Of a stretch of DNA of 64,000 nucleotides, positions 30,043 to 38,948 are shown in pieces. This stretch comes from Candidatus Symbiopectobacterium endolongispinus. Its GTDB lineage: Bacteria > Pseudomonadota > Gammaproteobacteria > Enterobacterales > Enterobacteriaceae. A program made the translations under genes and the position numbers. The stretch's first letter is position 1; each line of letters begins with the position of its first letter. Under the pieces are notes generated by a model. The model saw nothing but the letters and a program-made list of their open reading frames with translations. It did not search any database and was not told where the DNA came from. The stretch spans positions 679,875 to 743,874 of the forward strand of contig NZ_JAFJYB010000003.1 of NCBI RefSeq assembly GCF_018777385.1, written 5' to 3'.

Positions 30043-30547
30043 TTATTTTAGTGCAGCCAGCGCGGCATCATAATCAGGTTCGGTGGTGATCTCGTTCACC
30101 AACTCGCTGTACAACACGTTGTCTTGCTCATCCAATACCACCACAGCGCGCGCTGTCAGTCCGTGCAGCGGGCCAGCGGCGATAGCAACACCGTAGTTAT
30201 CCTTGAATTCCGCACCCCGCAGCAAAGAGAGTACCACCACGTTGTTCAGACCTTCTGCACCGCAGAAACGCGATTGTGCTAAACGGCAGATCGGCGGAGA
30301 TACGGAGCACCACGGTGTTATCCAGCTCAGAAGCCAATTGGTTAAATTTGCGCACGGAAGCGGCGCAGACACCCGTATCAATACTTGGGAAGATATTCAG
30401 GATTTTACGCTTACCGGCGAACTGGGTCAGCGCGACATCGGAAAGGTCCTTGGCAACCAGTGTGATGGCGGGAGCTTTAGCGCCTTTCTCAGGAAAGTTT
30501 CCGGCTACAGCGACAGGATTGCCTTGAAAATGCACATTTTTTGACAT
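30043..30547 (-). pseudogene. tpx: Tpx, thiol peroxidase, one-base insertion
   Basis: Start ATG 30547 ([20 protein letters not shown]). The peroxidatic Cys is in [18 protein letters not shown]. After ISADLPF one extra A at about 30281 shifts the frame; the rest ([20 protein letters not shown] with the resolving Cys, [28 protein letters not shown]) is in the next frame to 30043. Tpx is a periplasm-associated lipid hydroperoxide peroxidase using thioredoxin. Truncation removes the resolving Cys. Confidence 0.9.
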
Positions 30548-30600
30548 TTCTTTGTCCTTCAATTACAGGTGGTTAACACGGACATCAGTGTAGGGCAACA

Positions 30601-31332
30601 TTAGCAACATTGATATAAAAACTTTTGCTGCAACAAGGCGACACACGGGGACAGGTAGCGTTCGCTGGCGTCGTCGGCAGAAACCGCCGGCAGCTCTAAG
30701 GTGATGCACGGCAACTGACGCTCCGCGCACCAACTGCCAAAAGAACCCGGCGTGGGGTAACCAATATGCTAGACCTGTGGCAATGAGAAAGCCTGTGAAA
30801 GCCATCCTGCCAGCGAAGAACGGTCCGGATCGTCAACGCAGGCAAGTGGCTCGTGGAAGGTGACAATCCAGGCTGGATCGAGACGTTCAATCAGCGAGCA
30901 CAATGCCTGGGTTTCAGACTCTGAGCCGGGATACGCGCCGGTGGAAAGCTGCACGTCGCGTTCAGGCGTGGCGCTGTTCCAGCGGTAGACCGTATTGGCT
31001 TCCTGCCAGTTGGCGGTGGGAAAATTACGTTTCAAATCAACGCCATTGACGTTGGTGCGCAGACTAAGCTGGCAGCCATCCGGATTGACGCATAGCACCA
31101 GATGCTGATGGCGTTGTCCAGGGAGTAACGTTCGCAGGGCGCAGGAGAGAACGGAAATTGACGCGGCTTCATCTCCGTGCGTGCCTGCGAGAATCAGGCC
31201 GGTGTCGCTACTGGTGTGCTCGGCAGGAAAGTAGAGTAACGGTGCGCCCAACGCGGATAAACCATAGCGTTCACCGGATACCTTAAGAGGTCCACGCTGG
31301 TGGCGTGGTGTCAGCAAACACGTGCTCGTCAT
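30601..31332 (-). pseudogene. mpaA: MpaA, murein tripeptide amidase, amber stop
   Basis: The M14 zinc carboxypeptidase core is present: ILAGTHGDEAAS, CVNPDGCQLSLRTNVNGVDL, KRNFPTANW and TFHEPLACVDD. TAG at 30769-30771 follows FSLPQV; the frame continues HIGYPTPGSFGSWCAERQLP, CITLELP (the catalytic Glu region) to 30601. MpaA releases diaminopimelate from the recycled murein tripeptide. The truncated product lacks the catalytic C-terminal strand. It neighbours mppA, another murein-peptide recycling gene. Confidence 0.9.
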
Positions 31333-31530
31333 GATGATGCCAAAGCATCATTGTGGTCATTCATCCGAATACTTCATCATAAAAGGTGCGATGAAAAAAG
31401 CCTTATTAGTGCCCCGTTTCGCATTGATACACACAGAGCGCCAATGCAATAAGGCGACATAGCCTATTTCCCGCTATCATAGTTGCAATACACCGTGACT
31501 GATACCGTAACCTGATGATGGATGAGGTGA

Positions 31531-33180
31531 ATGGCTATGCAATACCATAATAATACAGGGCTGAAACGGGGCCTATCACGGAGCCTGCTGGCGGTCATTT
31601 TGGGCACGATAACGGGCAGTGCCGTGGCAGCCAACGTGCCTGCCGATGCCGTATTGGCGGATAAACAGGAAATTGTCCGCCATATCAAGGATGAACCAGC
31701 TTCTCTGGACCCGATTGAAGCGGTCGGCTTGCCCGAGGCGCAGGTGTCGCGCGATCTGTTCGAAGGGCTGCTGAATCAGGACGCACAAGGACGTGCGATC
31801 CCCGGCGTTGCATTGCGCTGGCAAACCAATGACGACCGAACCTTTCTATTTACGCTCCGCGATGATGTGCGCTGGTCGAATGGCGATCCGGTGACCGCAC
31901 AGGATTTTGTCTACAGTTGGCGGCGTCTGGTTGATCCCGCCAACTCCTCGCCGTTTGCCTGGTTTGCTCGTCTGGCGGGGATCGTTAATGCTGAGCAGAT
32001 CATTGCCGGGACTCAGACGCCAGATCAACTGAGTGTAACGGCGGTGGATGCGCATACGCTACGCGTGCAGTTGAATAAGCCGGTGCCTTATTTTATCAAC
32101 CTCGTCGGCCATTTCAGTCTGTTTCCGGTGCACCAGAAAACCGTTGAGCAATTTGGCAACGACTGGACTAAACCGGGGAATTTGGTGGGTAACGGCGCTT
32201 TCGCGTTAAAAGAGCGCGTGGTCAATGAAAAGCTGGTGCTGACACCTAACCCTTACTACTGGGATAGAGCTAACACCCGTTTGACCAAAGTGACCTTTGT
32301 GCCAATCAATCAGGAATCCAACGCCACTAAGCGCTATCTGGCGGGGGATATCGATATCACCGAATCTTTCCCCAAACAAATGTACCAGAAGCTACTCAAG
32401 GATGTGCCGGGACAGGTGTACACGCCGGAGCAGTTGGGAACCTACTATTACGCCTTCAACACCCAGCGTGCCCCGACCAATGATGCACGCGTACGCCGGG
32501 CGCTCTCCTACGCGATAGACCGCAAAATCATTGCCGAAAAGGTGCTGGGCACCGGAGAAAAACCGGCCTACCGCTTCACGCCTGATGTGACCGCCGGGTT
32601 TACGCCGGAGCCTAACCAGCTACAGCACTACTCGCAGGAAGAGTTGGATATGCAGGCCAAAGCGCTGATGGCCGCGGCGGGGTATGGGCCCGATCGTCCG
32701 CTGACGCTCTCGCTGTTGTATAACACGGCGGAAAACCATCAGAAAATTGCTATCGCCATCGTCTCAATGTGGAAGCAAAAGCTAGGCGTCAACGTGAAGT
32801 TGACTAATCAGGAGTGGCAGACCTATATCAATAGCCGTAACAGCGGTGATTTTGATGTGATCCGCGCATCCTGGGTAGGCGATTACAATGAAGCCTCGAC
32901 GTTTCTGTCATTACTGACCTCAACGCACAGTGGAAATATTGCGCGTTTTCACAGTGCGGATTACGATCGCGTGGTCAACGATGCCAGCATGAAAACCGAT
33001 GCGACGGCGCGCAACGCGCTGTATAACCAGGCCGAAAATCTGCTGCTGGATGCCGCGCCTATCGCCCCTATCTATCAATACACCAATGGACGCTTGATCA
33101 AACCCTGGGTAAAAGGTTACCCGATCACCAATCCCGAAGATGTGGCTTACAGCCATACCCTCTATATCTTGAAACATTGA
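31531..33180 (+). CDS. mppA: MppA, periplasmic murein tripeptide/oligopeptide-binding protein
   Basis: 549 residues. A signal peptide (about residues 13-33, cleaved near GSAVAA) precedes a family 5 solute-binding protein: DEPASLDPIEAVGLPEAQVS, TLRDDVRWSNGDPVTAQDFV, RRALSYAIDRKIIAEKVLG and ASWVGDYNEASTFL. It delivers the murein tripeptide to the Opp permease. Closely similar to OppA, but the position after mpaA supports MppA. Intact; SD GAGGTG ahead of the ATG. Confidence 0.9.
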   Translation: MAMQYHNNTGLKRGLSRSLLAVILGTITGSAVAANVPADAVLADKQEIVRHIKDEPASLDPIEAVGLPEAQVSRDLFEGLLNQDAQGRAIPGVALRWQTNDDRTFLFTLRDDVRWSNGDPVTAQDFVYSWRRLVDPANSSPFAWFARLAGIVNAEQIIAGTQTPDQLSVTAVDAHTLRVQLNKPVPYFINLVGHFSLFPVHQKTVEQFGNDWTKPGNLVGNGAFALKERVVNEKLVLTPNPYYWDRANTRLTKVTFVPINQESNATKRYLAGDIDITESFPKQMYQKLLKDVPGQVYTPEQLGTYYYAFNTQRAPTNDARVRRALSYAIDRKIIAEKVLGTGEKPAYRFTPDVTAGFTPEPNQLQHYSQEELDMQAKALMAAAGYGPDRPLTLSLLYNTAENHQKIAIAIVSMWKQKLGVNVKLTNQEWQTYINSRNSGDFDVIRASWVGDYNEASTFLSLLTSTHSGNIARFHSADYDRVVNDASMKTDATARNALYNQAENLLLDAAPIAPIYQYTNGRLIKPWVKGYPITNPEDVAYSHTLYILKH

Positions 33181-33199
33181 TTGTTACTGTTAGCGATTA

Positions 33200-33224
33200 G
33201 GCAGCCCGTTTTGCGCGGGCTGCC
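33200..33224. terminator. Hairpin between mppA and uspF
   Basis: GGCAGCCCG (33200-33208) pairs with CGGGCTGCC (33216-33224) around a seven-base loop. It lies between converging genes. No long T-run follows on either side, so efficiency is uncertain. Confidence 0.55.
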
Positions 33225-33229
33225 TACAG

Positions 33230-33664
33230 CTAGCGAACGACAAGCACCGAACAGGTGACGTGTCGCACCACGGCGGCCGCGTTGGAGCCCAGTAAAAAGG
33301 TAGTGGCGCTGGGGCGGTGGGAGCCTATGATGATGAGGTCAGCATCAAGTGAGTCAGCAAGCTTCAGGATTTGCTCCTTGGGCGTGCCGGTCATTATGTG
33401 CGGCATAATCCTGTCTTCCGGCAGGTTAAAACGCTTGATGACCTCGGTAAATGCCGCGCTGGTGTTGCGTTTCATCTTCTCTATATCGGGCAGCCCGGCA
33501 GGATAGGTAACACCAAGGGTGGTGTAATAGGGGTATGAAGGGATCACGGTAAGAAAGTGCACGTAGGTGTCATGTAGCTTCGCCAACGCTTCTACGTGCG
33601 CAACAACGCGTTGCGTTAATTCATTTTCAGATATGTCGATGGGAACGAGCACGGTCTTATACAT
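33230..33664 (-). CDS. uspF: UspF, universal stress protein F
   Basis: 144 residues, E. coli length. MYKTVLVPIDISENELTQRV at the N-terminus; ATP-binding loop IIIGSHRPSATTFLLGSNAA and ending HVTCSVLVVR. The start is preceded by AGGAGGTGAT, a complete anti-16S match. UspF is a nucleotide-binding stress protein linked to fimbriation and adhesion. Intact. Confidence 0.93.
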   Translation of the reverse strand: MYKTVLVPIDISENELTQRVVAHVEALAKLHDTYVHFLTVIPSYPYYTTLGVTYPAGLPDIEKMKRNTSAAFTEVIKRFNLPEDRIMPHIMTGTPKEQILKLADSLDADLIIIGSHRPSATTFLLGSNAAAVVRHVTCSVLVVR

Positions 33665-33918
33665 ATCACCTCCTGTTCATCATCTGATGTGGAAACAAGA
33701 GCTCATTTACACTGTAGCGGGTTTTGGCAAACCGGCAGTGATATGTGTCAAAAATGTGCTATTCAACGATGACGCAATCGCTCAACGATCGGAAGCTATT
33801 TTGTTACTGATTGAATTTGCGAAAAATCTAATTATCGCTAGGCTTTAGCTGTTGTAAAACCATTACGGTATGACCGTCATTGTGATTGGGTAGCGTAATG
33901 GCCGTGGGAGAGAAAAAC

Positions 33919-34870
33919 ATGAAACCGTTTGAAGGAAAAGTATTGCAGGATTCAGAGGCGGTTCATGCCTGCCAGTTGGATGGGAAGGGTGGAATCAAAC
34001 CGATTTCGGCCGACGGCATGGTCTATAGCGTCAATCCTTGCTGGCTGCATTTGGATTACAGCCTGCCTGGCAGCGCACTCTGGTTGAATGAAACGCCGCT
34101 GCTGCCTGACGGTATTCGTAACTTGTTGGCGGGAGAAAGTGCGCGTCCATGGGTTACGCGCTTGGGGGAAGGGACGCTCATCACCCTGCGCAGCATCAAT
34201 CTCAATGCTGATTCACGCCCTGATCAGTTGGTGGCCGTGCGGGTCTTTATCACCGATACGCTGATTATCTCAACGCGCCGTCGTAAAATTGCCGCCATCA
34301 ATGATGTGCTGACTGATTTGCAAGAGGGCAACGGCCCGACTGACAGCGGTAGCTGGCTGGTTTCCGTGGCGGAAGCACTGACGGACCAAATCAGTGAATT
34401 TATCGACGATCTGCTGGAGCAGAAGATTCCGGCGCGCGGTACACTGGCATTGATCCGCAAGCAACTGATTGTGCTACGACGCTACATGACACCTCAGCGC
34501 GATGTTTTTTCCCGCCTTTCGGGCGAACGCTTGGCCTGGATGGGCGATGACGATCGCCGCAGGATGCAGGAGATTGCTGAACGTCTTGGGCGCGGATTGG
34601 ACGATCTGGACGCCAGCGTAGCACGCACCACCGTACTGGCTGATGAAATTACCTCGCATATGACAGAAGCGCTTAATCGACGCACCTACAGCATGTCTGT
34701 GTTGGCCATGATATTTTTGCCTACTACTTTCTTGACCGGGCTGTTTGGCGTCAACCTGGGCGGGATCCCAGGCGGTGGTTCATCCATGGGATTTATCATC
34801 TTCTGCGTTATGTTTCTCGTCTTGGTGGGGGGGCGTTGCCCTGTGGTTAAAGCGCAGTAAATGGCTATGA
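33919..34870 (+). pseudogene. zntB: ZntB, CorA-family zinc transporter, C-terminal frameshift and internal deletion
   Basis: Start ATG 33919 after GGGAGAG. Cytoplasmic domain [20 protein letters not shown], long helix [20 protein letters not shown], first membrane segment [20 protein letters not shown] and the family GVN motif are present. About ten residues (homologues read NEKIxxLEDN) are missing in frame between DDL and LEQKIPARG. Seven G at 34827-34833 where six are expected shift the frame, replacing [11 protein letters not shown]; the native stop would be 34868-34870. Possibly still partly functional. ZntB mediates zinc/proton transport. Confidence 0.82.
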
Positions 34871-34937
34871 AATTTTCCAACGGGTTACTGCGCTTGCTAT
34901 CACAATATGTTGAGTGTCTTCAAAAAAATTGAATATA

Positions 34938-34951
34938 TTGAGAAATATCAA
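34938..34951 (+). promoter_or_regulatory. FNR box upstream of fnrS
   Basis: TTGAGAAATATCAA matches the FNR consensus TTGAT-N4-ATCAA at nine of ten positions. It is centred 42.5 bases before the predicted first base of FnrS, the standard activating position. Confidence 0.88.
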
Positions 34952-34986
34952 CATTTCATGCACTCAGGTACGGCACTATCACTCTC

Positions 34987-35108
34987 GCAGGTGAATGCAA
35001 CGTCAAGCGATGGGCGTTGCGCCCCATATTGCCTTACTTCCTTTTTTGAATTACTGCTATAGCACAATTGATTCACACCATGCCGACGTTTATGTCGGCA
35101 TTTTTTTT
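34987..35108 (+). ncRNA. fnrS: FnrS small regulatory RNA
   Basis: 122 bases, same length as E. coli FnrS. It begins GCAGGTGAATGCAACGTC, has the first stem-loop around GATGGGCGTTGCGCC, then the single-stranded CTTCCTTTTTTGAATTACTG region. It ends in a terminator hairpin TGCCGAC/GTCGGCA followed by eight T (35101-35108). FnrS is an Hfq-binding RNA induced by FNR in the absence of oxygen; it silences mRNAs of aerobic enzymes such as sodB and maeA. Its position next to zntB is conserved. Fully preserved between two broken protein genes. Confidence 0.95.
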
Positions 35109-35144
35109 GCCTAAATATCAGCAGGGCACCGTAGTGCCCTGGCA

Positions 35145-36077
35145 TTATTTGATTTCGATAACGTTAAGGCGCTCAGGTTCGGCAACGGCGTCGTCTTCGG
35201 GGTGCCAACCGATTGGCTGGAGCGGAAGCGTTTCACGATCGAACGCTAAATCGCCACCGTCAATCACTTCACTGCCGTGCTGGATTCCCTTGAAATCGAA
35301 GAGGTGATGATCGGCCAAATGGGAGGGCACGACGTTTTGCATGGCCGTGAACATGGTCTCAATACGGCCGGGATGGCGTTTATCCCAATCGCGCAGCATG
35401 TCTTTGATTACCTGACGTTGCAGATTAGGCTGCGATCCGCACAGGTTGCAGGGGATAATTGGGAACGCGTGCGCGTCGGCAAAACGTTCGATATCTTTTT
35501 CACGACAGTAGGCCAGCGGGCGGATCACTACGTGTTTACCGTCGTCACTCATCAGCTTCGGCGGCATCCCTTTTAGCTTGCCACCGTAGAACATGTTGAG
35601 AAACAGCGTTTGCAGCATATCGTCACGGTGGTGACCGAGCGCAATTTTGGTGGCTCCCAGCTCGGTAGCCGTGCGGTAGAGAATACCGCGACGCAGTCGC
35701 GAACAGAGTGAGCAGGTGGTTTTCCCCTCAGGGATTTTTTCCTTCACAATGCCGTAGGTGTTCTCTTCGACAATCTTGTATTCAACGCCCAGGCTGTCCA
35801 GATACTGTGGCAAAACGTGCTCAGGAAAACCCGGCTGTTTCTGGTCGAGATTGACGGCCACCAGTGAAAAATTCACGGGGGCGCTCTGTTGCAGATTACG
35901 CAGTATTTCCGGCAGCGTGTAACTGTCTTTACCGCCGGAGAGGCACACCATAATGCGGTCACCCTCTTCAATCATATTGAAGTCAGCGATCGCTTCACCC
36001 ACGTTGCGGCGTAAACGCTTTTGCAGTTTGTTGATGTTGTATTGCTGTTTTTGACTAATTTGTTTATTTTATTGCAT
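35145..36077 (-). pseudogene. ttcA: TtcA, tRNA 2-thiocytidine(32) synthetase, ochre at codon 3
   Basis: 310 codons. PP-loop SGGKDSYT, iron-sulfur cysteines in [12 protein letters not shown] and [13 protein letters not shown], and [10 protein letters not shown] are all intact. The natural start ATG 36077 is followed by CAA and then TAA (36069-36071), where E. coli has GAA. From codon 4 the frame is clean ([20 protein letters not shown]). The next possible start is GTG at 36002, which would omit 25 residues but keep the PP-loop. TtcA thiolates C32 of some tRNAs. Function could survive if GTG is used. Confidence 0.88.
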
Positions 36078-36498
36078 TTAATTTCCATGCCCTTCAAGGG
36101 CACCACAGGACAAATTGATTCACGGGGAAGGCCGTTTACTCGGCAGTCCAACCAGATCTGCGTTCAGGTTTTCTATCCGTTTGCCTTAGAATTCATACAC
36201 CTATTGTGCATTTTTATGCCACATCTGTGTAGTGATAAACCTGGGGTTGGCTCTTGCAGAAAGTTACATGCATGGATCAGTATGGCGCGTATGGTACGGA
36301 TTACAGCGACGAATGCCAGATCAGTTTCACTGACGAGTTCCATAATCGTGCAATCAATGTGATGACGTCACTGGGTTTGTGCTTGCGGTGCTCTAATTGC
36401 GCCCCGAGAGCGAAGGTGAATCGCAGAAAACACCCGATCAGATCTCCTTATATCCCAACCCGCATTGGGCCGGGATATAAGGGCATTTGCTAAAAATA
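36078..36498. other. Intergenic stretch upstream of ttcA, no gene recognised
   Basis: About 420 bases with no convincing coding frame. A frame at 36254-36493 (MDQYGAYGTDYSDECQISFT...) has no recognisable relatives or clear ribosome site. An 11-bp inverted repeat CCTTATATCCC (36446-36456) / GGGATATAAGG (36472-36482), with an inner CCC/GGG, stands at the 3' end of the next gene and may be its terminator, though no T-run follows. Confidence 0.5.
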
Positions 36499-37509
36499 TT
36501 ACTCTGTCTCGTAGTCTTTTAATTTTATCAAACAACTGGACTTGGTTTCATAGTTATAACATTTCTGAATGTAAGTGTCAGGATTCTCCTCCAGGGGATA
36601 GGGTATACGTAAACTATTCTTTTGTGTGCAGCTATCAAGTTGAGTATTTTTCACCTGTTGCTTAATCTTAAGTTTTCCTGTGTCTATGTTTCTTTTGGGT
36701 TCAACGACGCGCGCAACCGGCTTATTAACGTCTTCTGGTCTTTCACAGGGCTTTTCTTTTGAGTAAAGGAAGCAGTACCTGTGATAATTATCAGCATTAA
36801 TATGTCTAACATGACAATCTTTATAATGTGTTGTTGAATTATCACACACTTTGGTTTGTTTAAAGAAATCGCCCCTAAGGTGCTTTCTCATTGATTGTAT
36901 AGGTTTTATCGTGCTCATGGTTGCCGTTAACGGTTCTGCTTTTTTAGATGGTTGAATGGTGTCGGGTGTAAATGGCAAACTTTCGGTTGTTGACTGTGTT
37001 TCAGGTGGTAGTGGCATTGAAAATGGGCTTACCGGTGAATAGTTATTGGGTGGACAACTATTACTAGGTATCAGGCCGTTTTGTTGCCGTGCCCACAAAA
37101 AAGCGCCACAACTTATACTGGCACCTGTTAGCAACCCTAATCCAAATACTGTTTTCCATCCACATGTGGGTACACTGGAAAACGAAAAATTACTGTATTG
37201 CTGATTTTGTTGGATTAACCTATCCCTTTTTAGTATCAATGATTTCCCCTCCTCTATGAACGTCAACTCATCGGGTGTTGGTTTCTGTTTTGATGCTTAT
37301 GATGACGGAGAAAAAAATTCACATACAAAACGAAGCAATGATCGTTGCGTATCGGATGAACTTGACCAAGGTGTGTTTATACTATGTTCTTCTTGAGTGT
37401 TAGATACGTTGGATATCTGATTGAGCGTTTCATTTGATCTGGTTTTTGGATTGTAATTTTGTATTCCTGTATTTCCGTGAAGGGGGTATGTGATAGCACT
37501 AGTCTGCAT
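36499..37509 (-). pseudogene. Unrecognised AT-rich gene: polar leader, one membrane segment, Cys-rich tail; single ochre codon
   Basis: 336 codons from ATG 37509 with one TAA at 37297-37299. The frame continues ASKQKPTPDELTFIEEGKSL without further damage. The first 70 residues are rich in Asn, Ser, Thr and Gln (MQTSAITYPLHGNTGIQNYN), a composition typical of type III secretion signals. A single hydrophobic segment (FGLGLLTGASISCGAFLW) comes near residue 122, then a Pro/Ser/Thr linker and a C-terminal part with about nine cysteines (KVCDNSTTHYKDCHV, CFLYSKEKPCERPED). No family recognised. Base composition differs from neighbours, suggesting acquisition. Alternatives: two genes, or restart at TTG 37266. 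Confidence 0.55.
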
Positions 37510-38267
37510 TGAAACTCCATTTTAAATATCGATTTTTAAGTTTAATACTAAGGGTTATATCGTTATGGTAAAAATTTATGGTTTTAACGTGATAGGACTA
37601 CAATTATGAATTAAACCTAATATGTACAATTGTTAACTTAGTTTAAATGACTCTAAATTTGTTGCAAAAAATGATACGGTATTTTATTTAAAGGATTTAT
37701 GATATTTTTATGGATTGTTATTTGCTAGCGAGGTTTTAGGTAATCGCATGATACTAATGATTTTATTGATCATTGAGAATGTGAGTGAAAATTTATTAAA
37801 GCGAGCAACCAAAGGTTTCCATCGTCAATCATGTGCGTTAAAATGGTCAAAGTGAGGGATTGTAATTTATCTGACATTCTATTTTGAAATGTTTTACCTC
37901 AATCATTGTCATGTAAGTATGCATTCATTTAGCAATGTGCTTCAATCATTCTGGCGTTTTTTTCACTTGGTCATTATTAATGGCTAAGGTGGATGGTGCA
38001 TTGAGTAATGTATCAAATCAGTAATTAAAATATATTAATTTAACGTCGAACACGTCGGCTTTTTGTCAGTGAGAGATAAGAATATATTCGATCTCCCTAT
38101 CATCCGCAAAAATAAACAGAAAATTGGCTATTGTCGTAATTCATAACGTTATGGCAATTAGGGGAGGGTGCGGGAAAAGGCGGTTCGCTGATGGGGGAAT
38201 GCAGTGGGTGGGCAACGTGTCGCTTAAATGCGAAGACTCTGTTGATCGTAAGGCGGCGGTAAGGCAC
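37510..38267. other. AT-rich non-coding stretch
   Basis: About 750 bases, strongly A+T-rich up to about 38100, with no open frame of credible length, no ribosome site and no recognisable RNA. It separates the unknown gene from the AzuC-like unit and is probably part of the same acquired accessory segment. Confidence 0.6.
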
Positions 38268-38295
38268 AAAAAAATCTGCCGTAGCAGCTTTTTTT
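38268..38295 (-). terminator. Terminator of the AzuC-like unit
   Basis: AAAAAAA ... CTGC-CGTA-GCAG ... TTTTTTT on the plus strand (A7 38268-38274, stem 38276-38279 with 38284-38287, T7 38289-38295). Read on the minus strand it lies 16 bases beyond the small ORF stop and is a good intrinsic terminator. Confidence 0.8.
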
Positions 38296-38310
38296 CGTAT
38301 AAGCCAGTGC

Positions 38311-38394
38311 TTAGAAAAAGCCGCCTTTCGGGGCATTTTCGAATAATTTGATATAGGAATCGAGGATGTCTTTAAAGAAAGCGCGAATTTTCAT
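38311..38394 (-). CDS. azuC: AzuC-like small protein, 27 residues
   Basis: MKIRAFFKDILDSYIKLFEN followed by APKGGFF, preceded by GGAGTCAAAA. It aligns without gaps to E. coli AzuC (28 residues, as I recall it: MKLRKILKSMFNNYCKTFKD then VPPGNMFR). It shares Met1, Lys2, Arg4, Lys8, Tyr14, Lys16, Phe18, Pro22, Gly24 and Phe27, with mostly conservative changes elsewhere. In E. coli azuCR is a dual-function RNA: the peptide stimulates glycerol-3-phosphate dehydrogenase GlpD and the transcript base-pairs with mRNAs; expression depends on CRP. Here too there is a compact unit with its own terminator and a CRP-like site. Identification rests on a very short protein and remembered sequence. Confidence 0.55.
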   Translation of the reverse strand: MKIRAFFKDILDSYIKLFENAPKGGFF

Positions 38395-38457
38395 TTTTGA
38401 CTCCGTATAGCGTTAATAAGTTGGCGATATCTGTTGTTGCCTTGTTGCTGTCTATAA

Positions 38458-38473
38458 TATGACTTTCGTCACA
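38458..38473 (-). promoter_or_regulatory. CRP-like site upstream of the AzuC-like gene
   Basis: On the minus strand TGTGACGAAAGTCATA matches TGTGA-N6-TCACA except for one position. Its centre is about 71 bases before the start codon. A -10-like TATTAA lies at 38413-38418, which would put the site near -60. The promoter itself is not certain. Confidence 0.5.
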
Positions 38474-38637
38474 CAATGCAAGTTTTTTGTGATGCATGTC
38501 GCAAATTTATTGCGTCGCCATTCCGCCCGTGGAGCAGAAAATGATAGTGCGGATGGCGTGACGTATCGTGGAATACGGACGGTATCAGCGTGAAAACCAT
38601 AACGTAATGAGAATAAAATAAGTAATGGAGCCAATGA

Positions 38638-38924
38638 ATGAAATGGTCTCAATAGCTATTGGTTGGTATCGGCGCAGTGCTGGTAACCGCATGCAGCAGT
38701 GACAATCATCAGGCCGCGCAGAGCGAGGCCAATGCGATAAGTCGGAATGAGACAGCATGTTGCTGAAAAGCAGCTCTCCGGCAGAGGTTAATTATACGTT
38801 GGCGGGCGGCACGATGGCGCAGTCTCGGCAATTGAACGGCAGTAATATCGGCACCTGCCAGCTAGCCAACGGTAAACGTTGCGATGAATCATCGTTACTG
38901 AATGGGATGTGTCCGGCGGGCTGA
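38638..38924 (+). pseudogene. ydbJ: DUF333 lipoprotein (YdbJ-like), amber stop and frameshift
   Basis: ATG 38638, MKWSQ, then TAG (38653-38655), then a lipoprotein leader LLVGIGAVLVTAC with lipobox. After SRNETACC the frame ends; another frame carries SSPAEVNYTLAGGTMAQSRQ, NIGTCQLANGKRCDESSLLN, the DUF333 pattern (xNPAxVxCxxxGGxx...GxCxLxDGxxCxEWA), ending at 38924. ydbJ is beside hslJ and ldhA in E. coli, matching the position next to ldhA here; hslJ itself is absent. Confidence 0.6.
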
Positions 38925-38948
38925 GTTTCTATTGCCCGCCGGTCAGAG

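Noticed and set aside
36254..36493. Plus-strand 79-codon frame upstream of ttcA
   Set aside because: No ribosome site, no recognisable family and a probable chance frame antisense to a noncoding stretch.
38100..38351. Two overlapping 75-78 codon frames on opposite strands
   Set aside because: They overlap the AzuC-like terminator and each other, with no homology or ribosome sites.
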